From positions 6,189,916 to 6,253,915 of the forward strand of contig OY294045.1 of the NCBI GenBank assembly GCA_958510825.1: a DNA stretch of 64,000 nucleotides, in the 5' to 3' direction. Source of the stretch: Brachypterus glaber. Lineage: Eukaryota > Arthropoda > Insecta > Coleoptera > Kateretidae. Below are positions 43,423 to 55,074 of the stretch, piece after piece (the first letter of the stretch is position 1; every line of letters starts with the position of its first letter). The position numbers were made by a program, and so were the translations under genes. The notes beneath the pieces were generated by a model that saw only the letters and a list, made by a program, of their open reading frames with translations, was not told the DNA's origin and ran no database searches.

Positions 43423-44490
43423 CGTCGGCTTACAAGTAAAGAGCACTAAGTCCAAAAACATGGTTTTGAGATATTGATAAATTTAACTTTCATTGTTGTT
43501 TTTTAATTTTTGTAATAATTGTTTTCGGAAAAAAACTACCGCAAATTGCAATGACATGTTTGGACATAATGATGTCCCATTTGCAGTTAAATAAAGAAAA
43601 ATTGAAGTAGTTTAATTCAACTAAATTTGAAAAAAGACATGGACTTAGTGCCTTTTACTTGTAAGCCCACGACGTCGGCTTACAAGTAAAGAGCACTAAG
43701 TCAATAAAATAATATAAAAAACAACTATTTAAAATTAAAACCCTTCTATTAATTAAACGTAATGTATAACTATAAAGTAGAAAACAAGATGTTTACATAC
43801 ATTTTCAAAAACTAGATTTTTAAAAGAAGGGTTTGGACTTTTTGATTGTTTAAAGAACGTTTCCAAAATTAATAAAATTAATTAGTATTAATTATATGAA
43901 ACTACTTACTATGCCAGAACTAAGACAGTTTTCAGACGCTATCGGCTGTGCCGCAAAGAAGCATCTCCTAAAGTCAATAATTATAATGAATCATTATTAG
44001 TGATAAAACACTTCACGGTGCAATTCTAAGAGCTGTTTTCCGAACTTGCCGCGAACTTTAGTTTTTTTTATATTCTTGTTATTTATGTAGTAACCAAGGA
44101 TTTAAGAGCAAAATTAAAATAATCTATCAGTTAAAATTTGAATGCGTTTGTCAGTACAATAAATAACGCGATATTGTATCATATAAATGATTCAAGCAAT
44201 CATATTTTTATAAATTAACTCTTTTTAGAAAGTCGCTTAGTGCAAAAACATTTGAAATAATCTACAAGTAAAACACCCTAAGTGCACTAAATGACTTATT
44301 GCCTATTGCCAGATAAAATTTTAATCAAAATCAAATTGGTGCGTTTTGTATAGTGGGTAACTCCCTTGGCAGTTCACCTAGAAGTTAGTTCGGTTTACCT
44401 ATACATAGATCATCAAAAATTAACTACAGTGCTATTAAAATCCCATTTTTGTAAAAAAGTGACTTAGTGCCTTTTACTTGTAAGCCGACG
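43423..44490 (-). mobile_element. Composite inverted-repeat element, copy 2
   Basis: Inverted relative to 24378-25449 and of almost the same length (1068 against 1072 bp). The ends CGTCGGCTTACAAGTAAA are flanked by the 4-bp duplication ATGT (43419-43422 and 44491-44494). The two sub-units again meet with one base between (43671/43673). Its different flank and the kept internal junction show that the two-unit composite moved as a whole. Confidence 0.8.
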
Positions 44491-44555
44491 ATGTATTGAT
44501 ATTCAATAAATGTAAGTCGGTTCGGTTTTTTTCGTATCCGTTTAAGTCATGCGGT

Positions 44556-44880
44556 CAGTGCCGTAGCTATGGTGGGGGGCGTTCCCCCCACCTTTCTTGA
44601 AAAAATGTATATTTTATTAATCCAAAACAAAAGTGGTATTTTATGGATTCAAAATATAAAAGTTTCATATTTTACAAAAAAAAGTTGTATATTTCAGGGT
44701 CTCAGAGGTGAGGACCTTTTATTTTTAAGTCATCAAAATTTTTTCATGGACAAAGCTTTTTTGGAGGTGAGGTTTTTTTTTAATCATCAAGTTTTTTCTC
44801 GAAGAAAGAAGTTGCATTAGGCTAAAAAAGTTGTAAAGTTGACCTTATCCCCCCACAATATCTTCTTCGCTACGGCCCTG
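44556..44880. mobile_element. hAT-like MITE with CAGTGCCGTAGC ends
   Basis: CAGTGCCGTAGC at the left is mirrored by GCTACGGCCCTG at the right. CATGCGGT precedes and CACACGGT follows (6 of 8 identical), consistent with a decayed 8-bp duplication. The 83-codon plus-strand frame inside has no recognisable content. Confidence 0.55.
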
Positions 44881-45435
44881 CACACGGTTTTACAGCGAGA
44901 AAATGTATTAAAAGGTATAACAAAATAGTAACTGAGTATATTGGTGGTAAGTAAACTATTTTAAAAATAGTTTATTTACCACAAATATACTTGTTACTAT
45001 TTTATTATTTCTAAGTATAGTTTATTTACCACGAATATACTTAGTTACTATTTTAAGACTTAATATATGCTTTCAATTAAGTCGAGCCAATCATAAAGTT
45101 TAATTGTAGTAATTATAAAAATTAATTTGCCTTAAATATTGCGGACAAAACCAAATAAAGTATTTATGGTAAATAAATTGTGGTTAATAATTTTTTTTAA
45201 ATATATATTTTTAACTTTCACGAATAAATCAATTATAATTATATTATAATTATTTGTTTATTAAGTTTAATCCTATTTACCATGAATATACAATTTAATG
45301 ATGTTTAATAAATGAGTTAATTTATAGTCATATATTTGGGGTTACTATGGTTTTTTTTGGTCTTATTAAAAAAAGTATTTATCCCAAATAGTTAATGTTG
45401 TGAAACTGATTATAATTATTAAAAATTTTTAAATT
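44881..45435. other. AT-rich, no gene; small palindromes at 44935-45055
   Basis: GAGTATATTGGTGGTAAGTA and TATAGTTTATTTACCACGAA repeat in inverted and direct form between 44935 and 45055. Nothing else supportable. Confidence 0.4.
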
Positions 45436-46437
45436 TATAGTATTATTAATTTGAGCCATTTCGCCTTAATGATTATTTATATCGATAAAAAATCTAAAAC
45501 AGATAATAAAATTAAAGTGTTCTTATCAGGCGCACCTATTTCTAGATGCGTTGGTAAGGTATTGCGTTTAAAATAATACTTATCTGCTATATCTTCTTTA
45601 CCTAAAAAATATTATTAGTCAATACCTTACCAAAGTTTAAAAATTTTGCCTAAATAAAGAATTTTTAATAAAATTCTTGATAAATCGTTAAAATAATCAA
45701 AAAAGAACGAAAAACTGAATAAAAGTTAACTTCTAACGTTTCGGGATCTAATCTGATCCCGTTTTCAAAGAAAATTATTAGTTTTTGAAAGAATTTGTTC
45801 AATATTTGGTTTTATCATTCAAAATATGCCAAATGTCAAAATATTTCATTTCGAGATAATTGAAAAAAAGACACCCGTTACAATAAAAAGGTGTAGAGAA
45901 ACTATTTCAATAAAAAAGTTTTTTCCAAATTAACTTCTCTGCACGTTTTCATCAAAAACGCCTTTTCCAAATTAATTTCTCTACACCTTTTTATTGTTAC
46001 AGGTGTCTTTGTTTCAATTACCTCGAAATGACATATTTTGACATTTGTCATATTTTGAATAATAAAACCAAATATTGCACAAATGCTTTCAAAAACTTTA
46101 AATTTTCTTTGAAAAAGGGATCAGATTAAATCCCGAAACGTTAGAAGTTAACTTTTATTCAGTTTTTCGTTCTTTTTTAATTATTTTAAGAATTTATCAA
46201 GAATTTTATTAAAAATTCTTTATTTAGGCAAAATTTTTAAACTTTGGTAAGGTATTGACTAATAATATTTTTTAGGTAAATAAGATATAGCAGATAAGTA
46301 TTATTTTAAACGCAATACCTTACCAGCGCATCTAGAAATAGGTGCGCCTGATAAGAACATTTTAATTTTATTTTCTGTTTTAGATTTTTTATCGATATAA
46401 ATAATCATTGAGGCGAAATGGCTCAAATTAATAATAT
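45436..46437. mobile_element. Foldback element, copy 2, with a palindrome in its loop
   Basis: Same arms as 39085-39754 (GCGCACCTATTTCTAGATGC, CAATACCTTACCAAAGTTTA). The centre is enlarged by an insert at about 45794-46085 that is itself an inverted-repeat element with TTTGTTCAATATTTGG ends. So it is a palindrome inside a palindrome. Confidence 0.75.
45794..46085. mobile_element. Palindromic MITE inserted in the foldback loop
   Basis: Left tip TTTGTTCAATATTTGGTTTT is mirrored by AAACCAAATATTGCACAAA. TCTCTACACC and GGTGTAGAGA pair inside, and TTTCATTTCGAGATAATTGA pairs with its diverged complement. Confidence 0.65.
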
Positions 46438-46750
46438 GTCTCTGATTTTTATAAGCAACACCAACACACATAAGGTTTGTAAAAATAAAAAAAAGTTTTA
46501 CATTGAATCCAGTAACGGAGATTTTACGTTTACGGGGAGTTATTGAAAGCAGAACAACAATATTTTGAATTATTTAATGTTTATTTAATGTTATTTATTA
46601 AGAATTTTTTTATTTTTCATTTGTTTTTTTTTCCTAAAGTTCATTTATTGTGTTGCTCTTCTAAGAATAAATAAAATAGGAACTCTAAAATCTCTGTCAC
46701 TGGATTAAATAAAAAACTTATTTATTTTTATAAACCGCACGTATCTCATT
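46438..46750. other. AT-rich, no gene seen
   Basis: Nothing supportable. Confidence 0.4.
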
Positions 46751-47140
46751 TTTTGAATTTAGAAGCCTATAAAAAACAAAAAAATAAAGATATATTAACT
46801 GTGTTTTTTTTGGCTTATAGCCCCATTAATAAAGAGTCAATCCACGACAAAAAGAAAATTAATGACCTTATTTTTTTACTACAGCTAATGGAAAAAAAAC
46901 ACTGTTAGCTATATTTCAAAAAAATGAGCTGATGCAAATTCAATAATATATACAAGCAAAATAAAATCTCTGTCACCTAGCGAGAAAATGCGAAAAACTT
47001 TTTTGAATTTAGAATCCTATAAAAAACAAAAATAAATATATATTAACTGCCCTTTTTTTGACTTAGATCCACATTAATAAAGAATCAGTCCACGGCAAAA
47101 AAAAAAATTAATAAGACATTTTTTTTTACTACCGCTATAG
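46751..47140. repeat. Two direct repeat units of about 240 bp
   Basis: TTTTTTGAATTTAGAAGCCT with CATTAATAAAGAGTCAATCC (46751-46860) is repeated as TTTTTTGAATTTAGAATCCT with CATTAATAAAGAATCAGTCC (46999-47092). AAAAAATGAGCTGATG/C also follows each. A diverged tandem pair, no coding content. Confidence 0.55.
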
Positions 47141-47173
47141 TAAATGGCTGGGATTGCCTGGGGTGACAAAAAG

Positions 47174-47216
47174 GGCCAGAAATGGCCTAGTTGTCCGGCT
47201 TTGGCCAACCCAAAAA
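47174..47216. repeat. Short shared repeat (also at 15583)
   Basis: Identical phrase GGCCAGAAATGGCC followed by TAGTTGTCCGGCTTTGGCCA as at 15583-15626. The overlapping minus-strand frames of 88-91 codons have no recognisable content. Confidence 0.5.
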
Positions 47217-48489
47217 AAATTACTACTACTACTCCTACCGCTATTGGCAAAAAAGCACCACCATATTTCAAAAAAATGAGCTGATCGAGAAAAACGGAAA
47301 AAGGTTCCAAAATTAGCGCAGTAAATATAGCCAGACGCAACTAAAAGGTCCACGGCAAATAAAAAACAATCTTTTGATAGAGCAGTGTAATAGATTAATG
47401 TTAAATACATTGTCCGATTTTTCTCGGTTTAGGTTTTCCGCCTTTCGACAATCAAATAATGCGAAAAAACGTTATTGTACAATGGCTATAAAGATAAAAA
47501 TTTTACTGGGTCGAAAACCACCGCCCGCCGCCGCATCGATAATTCCAAGATTCGAAATTTTTATGCCGCAAAAAAAACCTTTTTTAAATGAAAATCATAA
47601 TTTTCGTAAATTATATATTACATTACTAAGGAATTAAAAGTTGTATTTCCCATAAGATTTACTAAATATTGTGTTTAAATTGTGTTTAAATGTTTTATAT
47701 GATTAAATATTCTAAATGTTTCATTTTATTATTTATTATATTTGGACCCCGGAGGTAAAAGACACCATGTCACAAAAACGTAATTTTTCAGAAAAGCAAG
47801 TTTTCGATTCTTTTTTAACATTAAATGCATTTTCTAAGGGCTCTCCATTAATTTTGTAAAAAAGAAGGAATATTAACATACAAATAACCATCTTGGGCAG
47901 ACTTCTTGCTTCTGCAGATCTGGAACCTCTATATTTGCTAGTTTTCTATTTCTTGCAGCTTCATGTAACAGCAGTTACTGTTATTTAACATTATTCGCAT
48001 TATCGCATTATCTGTAATAACTTATTAGAGACTACTAATAAACTTAAAGAAAAACTGATAATATGCCAAATTATTCTAACCTCTTTCTTAAAATCTTACT
48101 TAAACTATAAAATAATTAATAAAATTGATATTTTGGCATATTTAAAACTTGCATTTTTTGTGGGTCCAACTGTACAATAAGTTTTTTAAAAAAATATATC
48201 CGTGGATATGGATCACAGACAGTTGGACATTTGTACTTCCACTAATTAACAAAATATATATTAAAGAAGTCCTACCTTTTGGGAAAGGAAATCCTCCGAT
48301 GCCTGTAAATCGAGTCAAATTTATGAAGAAAATCCATTTTCTTCAATTATCGTATAAGGAATTTATTTCAAAATAATTTTCCAAGTCAAAACACATCACA
48401 TAACAAAACCATCCACAAAGGCAATCTCTTAAACTCGACCGCGTTAGATAGTTCGATGAAAGTCTTTCACCAGGTGAAGTACATCATGA
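47217..48489. other. No supportable gene
   Basis: Short frames occur at 47374-47637 and 48149-48376 but show no recognisable domain and no splice context. The rest is AT-rich. Confidence 0.3.
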
Positions 48490-48648
48490 GGACGTTCACG
48501 CGAAGAACTGATCCGCTGGAGCGGCGTTTTGCCGGTATCTGTGTTCCACCACGCCTGCCGAGATGCTTCCGTCTATGTCCTAGATCGTCTGCTCTATGGA
48601 GATGCCATGTTGCGGCCGCGTCCACCCGCACAAAAATTGCAAATTCAA
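48490..48648 (+). other. GC-rich open frame, possible captured exon fragment
   Basis: 53 codons of markedly GC-rich DNA in an AT-rich setting, open between two stops. It reads REELIRWSGVLPVSVFHHAC, then RDASVYVLDRLLYGDAMLRP. Composition and residue mix are protein-like, and another plus-strand frame (48456-48680) is also open, as is common in GC-rich DNA. No ATG start or clear splice sites, and the family is not recognised. It lies directly before the tandem array at 48668 and may be a gene piece carried by a mobile element. Confidence 0.25.
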
Positions 48649-48667
48649 TGATATATGCAAGAAACGG

Positions 48668-49692
48668 ATATTACATCTAACTAGCATAGTTATGGAACAG
48701 TGTCATAACACAAAATTTTGAAAAAGGTGTTAGGTGTATTATTACTGCTCTTACTGAGATCTACCGATCTATATAACTGGCATATTACATCTAACTAGCA
48801 TAGTTATGGAACAGTGTCATAACACAAAATTTTGAAAAAGGTGTTAGGTGTATTATTACTGCTCTTATTGAGATCTATCGATCTATATAACTGGCATATT
48901 ACGTCTAACTAGCATAGTTATGGAACAGTGTCATAACACAAAATTTTGAAAAAGGTGTTTAGTGTATTATTACTGCTCTTATTGAGATCTACCGATCTGT
49001 ATAACTGGCATATTACATCTAACTAGCATAGTTATGGAACAAAATTTTGAAAAAGGTGTTAGGTGTATTATTACTGCTCTTACTGAGATCTACCGATCTA
49101 TATAACTGGCTTATTACATCTAACTAGCATAGTTATGGAACATAACACAAAATTTTAAAAAAGGTGTTTAGTGTATTATTACTGCTCTTATTGAGATCTA
49201 TCGATCTATATAACTGGCATATTACGTCTAACTAGCATAGTTATGGAACAGTGTCATAACACAAAATTTTGAAAAAGGTGTTTAGTGTATTATTACTGCT
49301 CTTATTGAGATCTACCGATCTGTATAACTGGCATATTACATCTAACTAGCATAGTTATGGAACAGTGTCATAACACAAAATTTTGAAAAAGGTGTTAGGT
49401 GTATTATTACTGCTCTTACTGAGATCTACCGATCTATATAACTGGCTTATTACATCTAACTAGCATAGTTATGGAACATAACACAAAATTTTAAAAAAGG
49501 TGTTTAGTGTATTATTACTGCTCTTATTGAGATCTATCGATCTATATAACTGGCATATTACGTCTAACTAGCATAGTTATGGAACAGTGTCATAACACAA
49601 AATTTTGAAAAAGGTGCTTAGTGTATTATTACTGCTCTTATGGAGATCTACCGATCTGTATAACTGGCATATTACATCTAACTTGCATAGTT
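48668..49692 (+). repeat. Satellite-like array with trimeric higher-order repeat
   Basis: Nine units of about 100-121 bp: TCTAACTAGCATAGTTATGG, ACACAAAATTTTGAAAAAGG, GAGATCTACCGATCTATATA. Variants cycle as A (CATCT, GTTAGGTG, ACTGAG), B (TATCGATC) and C (CGTCT, ATCTGTATAA) through units 1-3, 4-6 and 7-9, so the last amplification copied a three-unit block of about 350 bp. Deletions of GTGTC or more in units 4, 5 and 8 are shared partly between blocks. Confidence 0.85.
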
Positions 49693-49797
49693 ATATGTAA
49701 TATACCAGTTATACAGATCGGTAGATCTCAATAAGAGCAGTAATAATACACTAAACACCTTTTTCAAAATTTTGTATTATGACACTGTTTCATAACG
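49693..49797 (-). repeat. Inverted terminal unit of the array
   Basis: TACAGATCGGTAGATCTCAA and CACTAAACACCTTTTTCAAA are the complement of a C-type unit. The array is therefore closed by a head-to-head unit, as in the array at 30313-31163. Confidence 0.75.
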
Positions 49798-49861
49798 GGT
49801 GCGATATGTCCAACGAAGTTGCCAAAGTTGCCATGAATAGGGGATAATCCCATTGTGCATA

Positions 49862-49965
49862 CTTCCTTCTGTAGATCACCGGCTTATAGTGACTTCCGAA
49901 CCACTGTTCTTAAGGCAAAAATTCTTAAAGTGGTCCCTATTCAACTGTAGGTTTCCTCCAGCCAT
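49862..49965 (-). repeat. Fragment related to the SINE body, copy 2
   Basis: ATCACCGGCTTATAGTGACT with CCGAACCACTGTTC matches 6255-6372 and, more loosely, the SINE body on the minus strand. No head or tail. Confidence 0.45.
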
Positions 49966-50171
49966 ACTGTACAGTCAGCCACAAGTCTTGATACCATATC
50001 GTATGAATGAAAAATTCTCGGAAAAATTGTTTTCCACTAGATTTTTAAATGAAGGGCTTTGGAAACGTTCACTAAAAATTCTTTATCGTAGTAAGTACTG
50101 AACGTTTTTGTCTATTCGGAACCCCAGGCAACATTTTTTATTAATTACTTTATTTATTTATTTATTTATTA

Positions 50172-50226
50172 CAAGTTGTTACAGTAACAAATAACGTTAT
50201 TCTGTTATGTTTTACTGTAACAACTT
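50172..50226. repeat. 55-bp hairpin
   Basis: AAGTTGTTACAGTAACA is mirrored by TTTACTGTAACAACTT, with ATAACGTTAT as the inner palindrome. Followed by an AT-rich (TATAATATATAT) stretch. Confidence 0.5.
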
Positions 50227-50319
50227 GGTAGGTATATACATATAATATATATTATATACATATAATATATATTATATGAATGTAGGTATATTTGTCCTCA
50301 AATTTAAAAAATCCTTTTC

Positions 50320-50930
50320 ACCCACTTAGAAAAAACTTAGAGAGCTGAAATTTGGTACACATGCTTATCTGCCCTAACAAAATAATTGTATATAAAAATT
50401 TACCCCCCAACCCCCCACCCCTAAAATATCAAAACCTTCTTTTTTACCCACGTGAGTTTATTTAAAAATAAAATAGGGTTACGTACTCATCCCGTGATAA
50501 TAAAATAAAAAACCGCCGTTAACCCCCCCATCACCCCCCATAGGGCTAAGTTAACTCTAGAGGGCCCCATCTGTTTTCCCACTTAAAATAAACTTAGAGA
50601 GCTAAAATTTGGTACACGTACTTATCTCTCCTAATAATATAATTTTATATAAAATTTAGCCCCCAACACCCCACCCCTAAAATATCAAAAACCCTTTTTT
50701 TACCCACATGAGTTAATTTAAAACTAAAATTGGGTTACGTATCCCGTGATAATAAAGTTTTACTATAATTAAAAAAGCTCCCGTCAACCCCCTCATCCCC
50801 CATGCGGCTAAGTTATCTCTGGAAACCCGTTTCTGTTTTACCCACTTAGAATAAACTTAGAGAGCTGAAATTTAGTACCCTTGCTTATCTCCGTTCACAA
50901 TACAATTTTGTGCAAAATCTATGTTTCGCA
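50320..50930. repeat. Three tandem units of about 260 bp
   Basis: CCCACTT...AACTTAGAGAGCTGAAATTT recurs at 50320, 50578 and 50841 (spacings 258 and 263). Each of the first two is followed by CCCCAAC...CCCACCCCTAAAATATC and by TTTTTACCCAC.TGAGTT. The third unit is incomplete. No coding content. Confidence 0.7.
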
Positions 50931-50997
50931 CCCAATAAGGGTTACATTAAATATTATTAAAAACAAAGTAAAAAACTAAAATAATATAAAAAATAAA

Positions 50998-52480
50998 GGA
51001 CATGGCACAATTTATAGGGAATTTTGGCCCTCGGTGAAATTCGCTAAATTTTTTATATGTTTTAGTTTATACTTTTTTAAAAGGAATTAGGAACGTTTCA
51101 AGCACTTTGTATGTACAGTTTTTTTTTCTATAAGGAAAATAAAAAAATATTTTTGCCCTACACTCCTCATAAAAATATTTTTCTAGTAGGCATTGTTTCG
51201 TTTGACAACTTGTCAGTGAAGGATATTCTGACGTATTTTTTGAAGTTTTTTAGACTAAATTGTCAGTTTTATTGGGAAAAAGTAATGAAATACATATTGA
51301 AATTGGACAGAATAATTAAATAAGATGAAGAAAAGTGCAACAGAAATACTTCTTAAGGACTAAATTAGTGAAATACGTGAAATAAGTTATTTGCTAACCT
51401 GGTAAAAAGTACTAAAACGTATATAAAATTGAACTAAATAATGAAATAAGAAGAAAAGCAGAATAGAAATACGTTTTAAGGGAATCGTTTGTAAAATAAT
51501 AAGCGATTTTAATGCCGAAAGTGTATCCCTTATTTTTTGTACGGCAAAAAAAACAATTATTTCCAAAATTCTACATAGAAGAAATTGAATATGTGTTTTT
51601 GTAATATAATGTACTGGAACCCATGTTAAAACTCCAGAACTTAATAAAATAATAAAATAAGAAGTAAAACAGAACAGAAAAACTAAGCTGAAAGTGAAAT
51701 ACTGTGTTTCTGCATAGAATAAATTATCCAATATAACTATCATACCGAGGGCTTCATAACAGGGCTGTATCAACCGTGTTAACATGTAGCAGATATGCCC
51801 CTTTGCTATGAAGCCCTCGATATGATTTAAAATATGAACACTAAAAAAAAGGATCCATGAATCAAGAAAATGCATCTTTCGATTATATTTTAAGCCAAAT
51901 TCTCTTATTTTTGGACTAGCATTTCTTATGAACCTAATAACTGGCGCGGGTCTTTGTTGGAAATCCGCGCTCTTCATTTAAGATGTTAGCCTAAAAATAA
52001 GAGAATATGGTGTTGTACTTATCAAAAGACATGTGTCCTTGATTCAATTCTTTTTCACAGTATTACATTAGGACATTTTTATAAAAAATAAATAAAATGT
52101 TTTCATTTTCTCCCATTCGGGGCATCTGCTGTTGACCACTTTGACGGTTGCATACAAAGCAATTTACTTGAAAAAAGGCTCTAAAAGCCATGCTAAATTA
52201 ATTTTATATTACTAATAATATATAAAAAAAATTGACAGACATCAGTTTGACTTATACCAATCAAGCTTTTTTCTTAATCATTAAGCTAATTAAACTTATT
52301 TTTATGAGGAGTTTGGGGCAAAAATATTTTTTTATTTTCGTTATAGAAAAAAAACTGTACATACAAAGTGCTTGCAACGTTCCTAATTCCTTTTTAAAAA
52401 GCATAAACTAAAACATATAAAAAATTTAGCGAATTTCACCGAGGGCTAAAATTCCCTATAAATTGTGCCATGTCCTTTTT
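50998..52480. mobile_element. 1.48-kb inverted-repeat element
   Basis: AGGACATGGCACAATTTATA at the left is mirrored by TATAAATTGTGCCATGTCCT at the right. The match extends about 190 bp on each side (CCCTCGGTGAAATTCGCTAA, CACTTTGTATGTACAG). A 196-codon minus-strand frame inside (51977-51387) is rich in Leu/Ile/Phe and partly overlaps a diverged GGATTCCTTGAACC-type palindrome (51833-52060). I see no transposase motif in it and do not call it a gene. Confidence 0.7.
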
Positions 52481-52489
52481 TAAGTTAAA

Positions 52490-52722
52490 ACGCTTCTATT
52501 AATTAAATGTAATGTATAACTAAAAAGTAGAAAACAAGATATTTACATAAATTTTTAAAAACTTGATTTTTAAAAGAAGGGTTTTGAAAACGTTTTTTTT
52601 AACGTTCAAAAATTCCAAAACTTTTCTTTTAAAAATCAAGTTTTTGAAAATTTATGTAAATATCTTGTTTTCTACTTTTTAGTTATACATAACATTTAAT
52701 TAATAGAAGGGTTTTAACTTTA
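52490..52722. repeat. Palindrome related to the composite element
   Basis: CTTCTATTAATTAAATGTAA...GAAAACAAGATATTTACATA is mirrored by its complement around 52605. The same phrases occur inside the composite elements near 25080-25145 and 43735-43800, so this is a solo derivative of their inner part. Confidence 0.65.
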
Positions 52723-52737
52723 ATAGTTATTTATATA

Positions 52738-52848
52738 CTAAGGGACTAAACTGGCTGTTTTAGTCCCGCTGCATTAGTGTTTCCTGAGCGAGCGTAGCGA
52801 GCGAGGGAAACAGAAATGCAAGGGACTAAAACAGCCAAGTTTAGTCCT
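52738..52848. repeat. 111-bp hairpin with GAGCGAGCG loop
   Basis: GGGACTAAAC.GGCTGTTTTAG pairs with CTAAAACAGCC.GTTTAGTC. The inner GCATT.GTTTCC pairs with GGAAAC.GAAATGC. The loop GAGCGAGCGTAGCGAGCGAG is a near-perfect GAGC/GCGA repeat, in strong contrast with the AT-rich flank. CATGTTTAGTCCCG at 53266 may be a further end of the same element. Confidence 0.6.
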
Positions 52849-53836
52849 GAGGTATATACACTATTTTTTGCAGGACCAAACATAATTTAGGTAGGTAGAT
52901 AAAATTAAAATTAAAAACCACGCGTCTAAAATCGGTTGTTTTATTTTCGTAATTTAATCAAGGTACCTGTAAATTGCGAAAAGTCAGTTTTATGGCTATC
53001 GCGATTTCAATTGTTTTTTAATATGGTTGACACAAACGTCAAAAAAATGGAAGCAGATGATAAATTTTAAGTTATGTATAAATTGTTATAACAATTTTAT
53101 TTTTAAAGGTTTTCTTTGTTAAAATCAAATAAATTGGTTTGAATCGCTAATTTATTACAAAACACCACCAAACCTAATTTTTGAACCAGCAAAGCACATA
53201 GTAAGTATAATATTTTAATATTATTAAGGTTGCCGTGATTTTTATACCCTAGGGAGAAAAACGGCATGTTTAGTCCCGAAAGTGAAAGCGTAAAATTAGG
53301 TTTTAGTCTTGGTCGTGCAAAAAAATCATTTTTTATATTATTTTTTAAATTTTATATTAAAATATCTAAATGTATTGACTATAAAAATCGAACAAATTTT
53401 TAAAAAGCATAAAATACGAATAATAGGAAATAAATGTCTATGTTTGAATTAAGAAAATTAAAAGCTGGACTATGAAGCCAATTTATGTTTAGAGATAAAT
53501 GGGAATTTAGCGCATAACTGTATTTAAGAAATATAATAAAATAATAGATAAAATAAATAAAATATAGTTTTTAATGATTAAATTTTACCTAAATAATTTT
53601 AATTTTATTTATGCAAATTTATTAAAATTGCATTTTATGCAAATCTATTCAAATTTATGACGTTGGAGTTTTAAACGATCGACAAAAGAAATTTATTTTT
53701 TTTTACTACTAGCTTTAGAACGAACCATTATTTTAATGCAAGAAATTAATTGTCTGTACCAAGAGTAATAATAAGTTTTTTTTTCTATACTCCGTCCAGT
53801 TATGCAAGATAGTAAGGGACTCGGCCCGTTTTACAC
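52849..53836. other. AT-rich, no gene seen
   Basis: Nothing supportable. Confidence 0.4.
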
Positions 53837-54073
53837 AACGAACTAATAACTCTTTTCTCTAGAATAAAAACTGACAAAAACATAGCCAACATATACATTC
53901 GTCTGTCTTACTCGCACAGCTTTGTTCTAGCAGAGACAACAATAACAGTTACTGGTTATTGTTATTGTTCAGGCCTGAATATACCAACTATTTGTTTACA
54001 AACAAACCGATATGTTAGCGATACTTTATATTAACGGAATGCGTATTCTAGAGAAAAGAGTTATTAGTTCGTT
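53837..54073 (-). mobile_element. 250-bp inverted-repeat element, copy 2
   Basis: Inverted relative to 40442-40693 and slightly shorter. AACGAACTAATAACTCTT and its inverse form the ends, with TCTAGA next to each. The internal CAGGCCTGAATATACCAACT is shared. Confidence 0.7.
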
Positions 54074-54165
54074 GGTTTTACACCATAGAGCGCATAAATA
54101 GCATAATTATGCATAAATCGTAGTGTATCAAAAATTTAACAGATGTCGGTACTGTTTTCCTGGAA

Positions 54166-54286
54166 AGGGCCTATTCAAAGACTCGCATAACAAGCATAGT
54201 ACATAAGAATGCGATGCCAGGATTGGCTTGATGTGTCGTTATGTATCTTGTAATGGTTGTTATGCGAGCCTCTGGATAGGTCTTAA
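54166..54286. repeat. 120-bp palindrome
   Basis: GGGCCTATTCAAAGACTCGC with ATAACAAGCAT is mirrored by TTGTTATGCGAGCCTCTGGA with TAGGTC. A MITE-like hairpin. Confidence 0.55.
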
Positions 54287-54902
54287 GTAATTGTAATATA
54301 AAAATTTGACGTTTTCCTTGTGTTCAATATAGTTTACGTTTGTACAATATGTAGAATATGCTAATTTAGTGTGAGTGAATGAAGAATAAACCAAAAAAGT
54401 ACCTGTTTCAATACCATACAAAATAACATTAAGTATAACCATTTTTTTATGTAACTTTCTGTTCTTTTATTAGCTTTACCAACTGTCAATCATTGTCATA
54501 GACAAAAAGTGTCACATTATTTTATATGTTAAAAGGTACGAGTTTTTAACCAATGATGTAGCTTAAAAATCGGGGGAATTTTAAACTACTCTCTGCATAA
54601 TTGGACGGACTATAGTAGGAGTTAATTTTATAACAAATGACAACTGTCACTTAATTTTCCTTAAATTGCAAAGACATGATTTTTATTGGACAAAATTTAC
54701 CAATAATTTTCATTGGATAAAAAATAAACTTGGCAAACATTATAAATAAATAAATTAGAACACCATATAACACGTTATTTATTAAATAAAAAGGTTCATT
54801 TTAACTTATCGCACGTGGGCAGCAATTTGGCAATTTAATCCGACCATAGCAACGCGAAACGAGAGTTTTGAATATACATTTTTGTTTGTTTTGCAAAACA
54901 AA
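54287..54902. other. AT-rich, no gene seen
   Basis: Nothing supportable. Confidence 0.4.
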
Positions 54903-55074
54903 GTTTGTTTATTTCCAAATACATCCCCCTTTCGTAGGTTAAAAATATTAAGGTTGTAATTTTAGCGGTAGTGGGAACATTTTGTTTGTTTGTTTGTTTG
55001 TTTGTTTATTTCCAAATACATCCCCCTTTCGTAGGTTAAAAATATTAAGGTTGTAATTTAGCGGTAGTGGGAAC
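54903..55074. repeat. Two direct units of about 75 bp around a (GTTT)n tract
   Basis: TTTATTTCCAAATACATCCC...GCGGTAGTGGGAAC occurs twice nearly unchanged, separated by six GTTT units. A simple tandem duplication. Confidence 0.8.

Noticed and set aside
44569..44820. 83-codon plus-strand frame
   Set aside because: Entirely within a hAT-like MITE bounded by CAGTGCCGTAGC ends; no motif.
47074..47410. Overlapping minus-strand frames of 88 and 91 codons
   Set aside because: Overlapping frames over a direct repeat and a shared palindromic repeat; no recognisable residues pattern or splice context.
48668..49797. CRISPR array
   Set aside because: Units are contiguous 100-121-bp repeats without unique spacers, in clearly eukaryotic DNA.
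51387..51977. 196-codon minus-strand frame, the longest in the window
   Set aside because: Lies inside a 1.48-kb inverted-repeat element and partly over a dispersed palindrome; residues are those expected from AT-rich DNA (Leu, Ile, Phe) and no transposase or other motif is visible.
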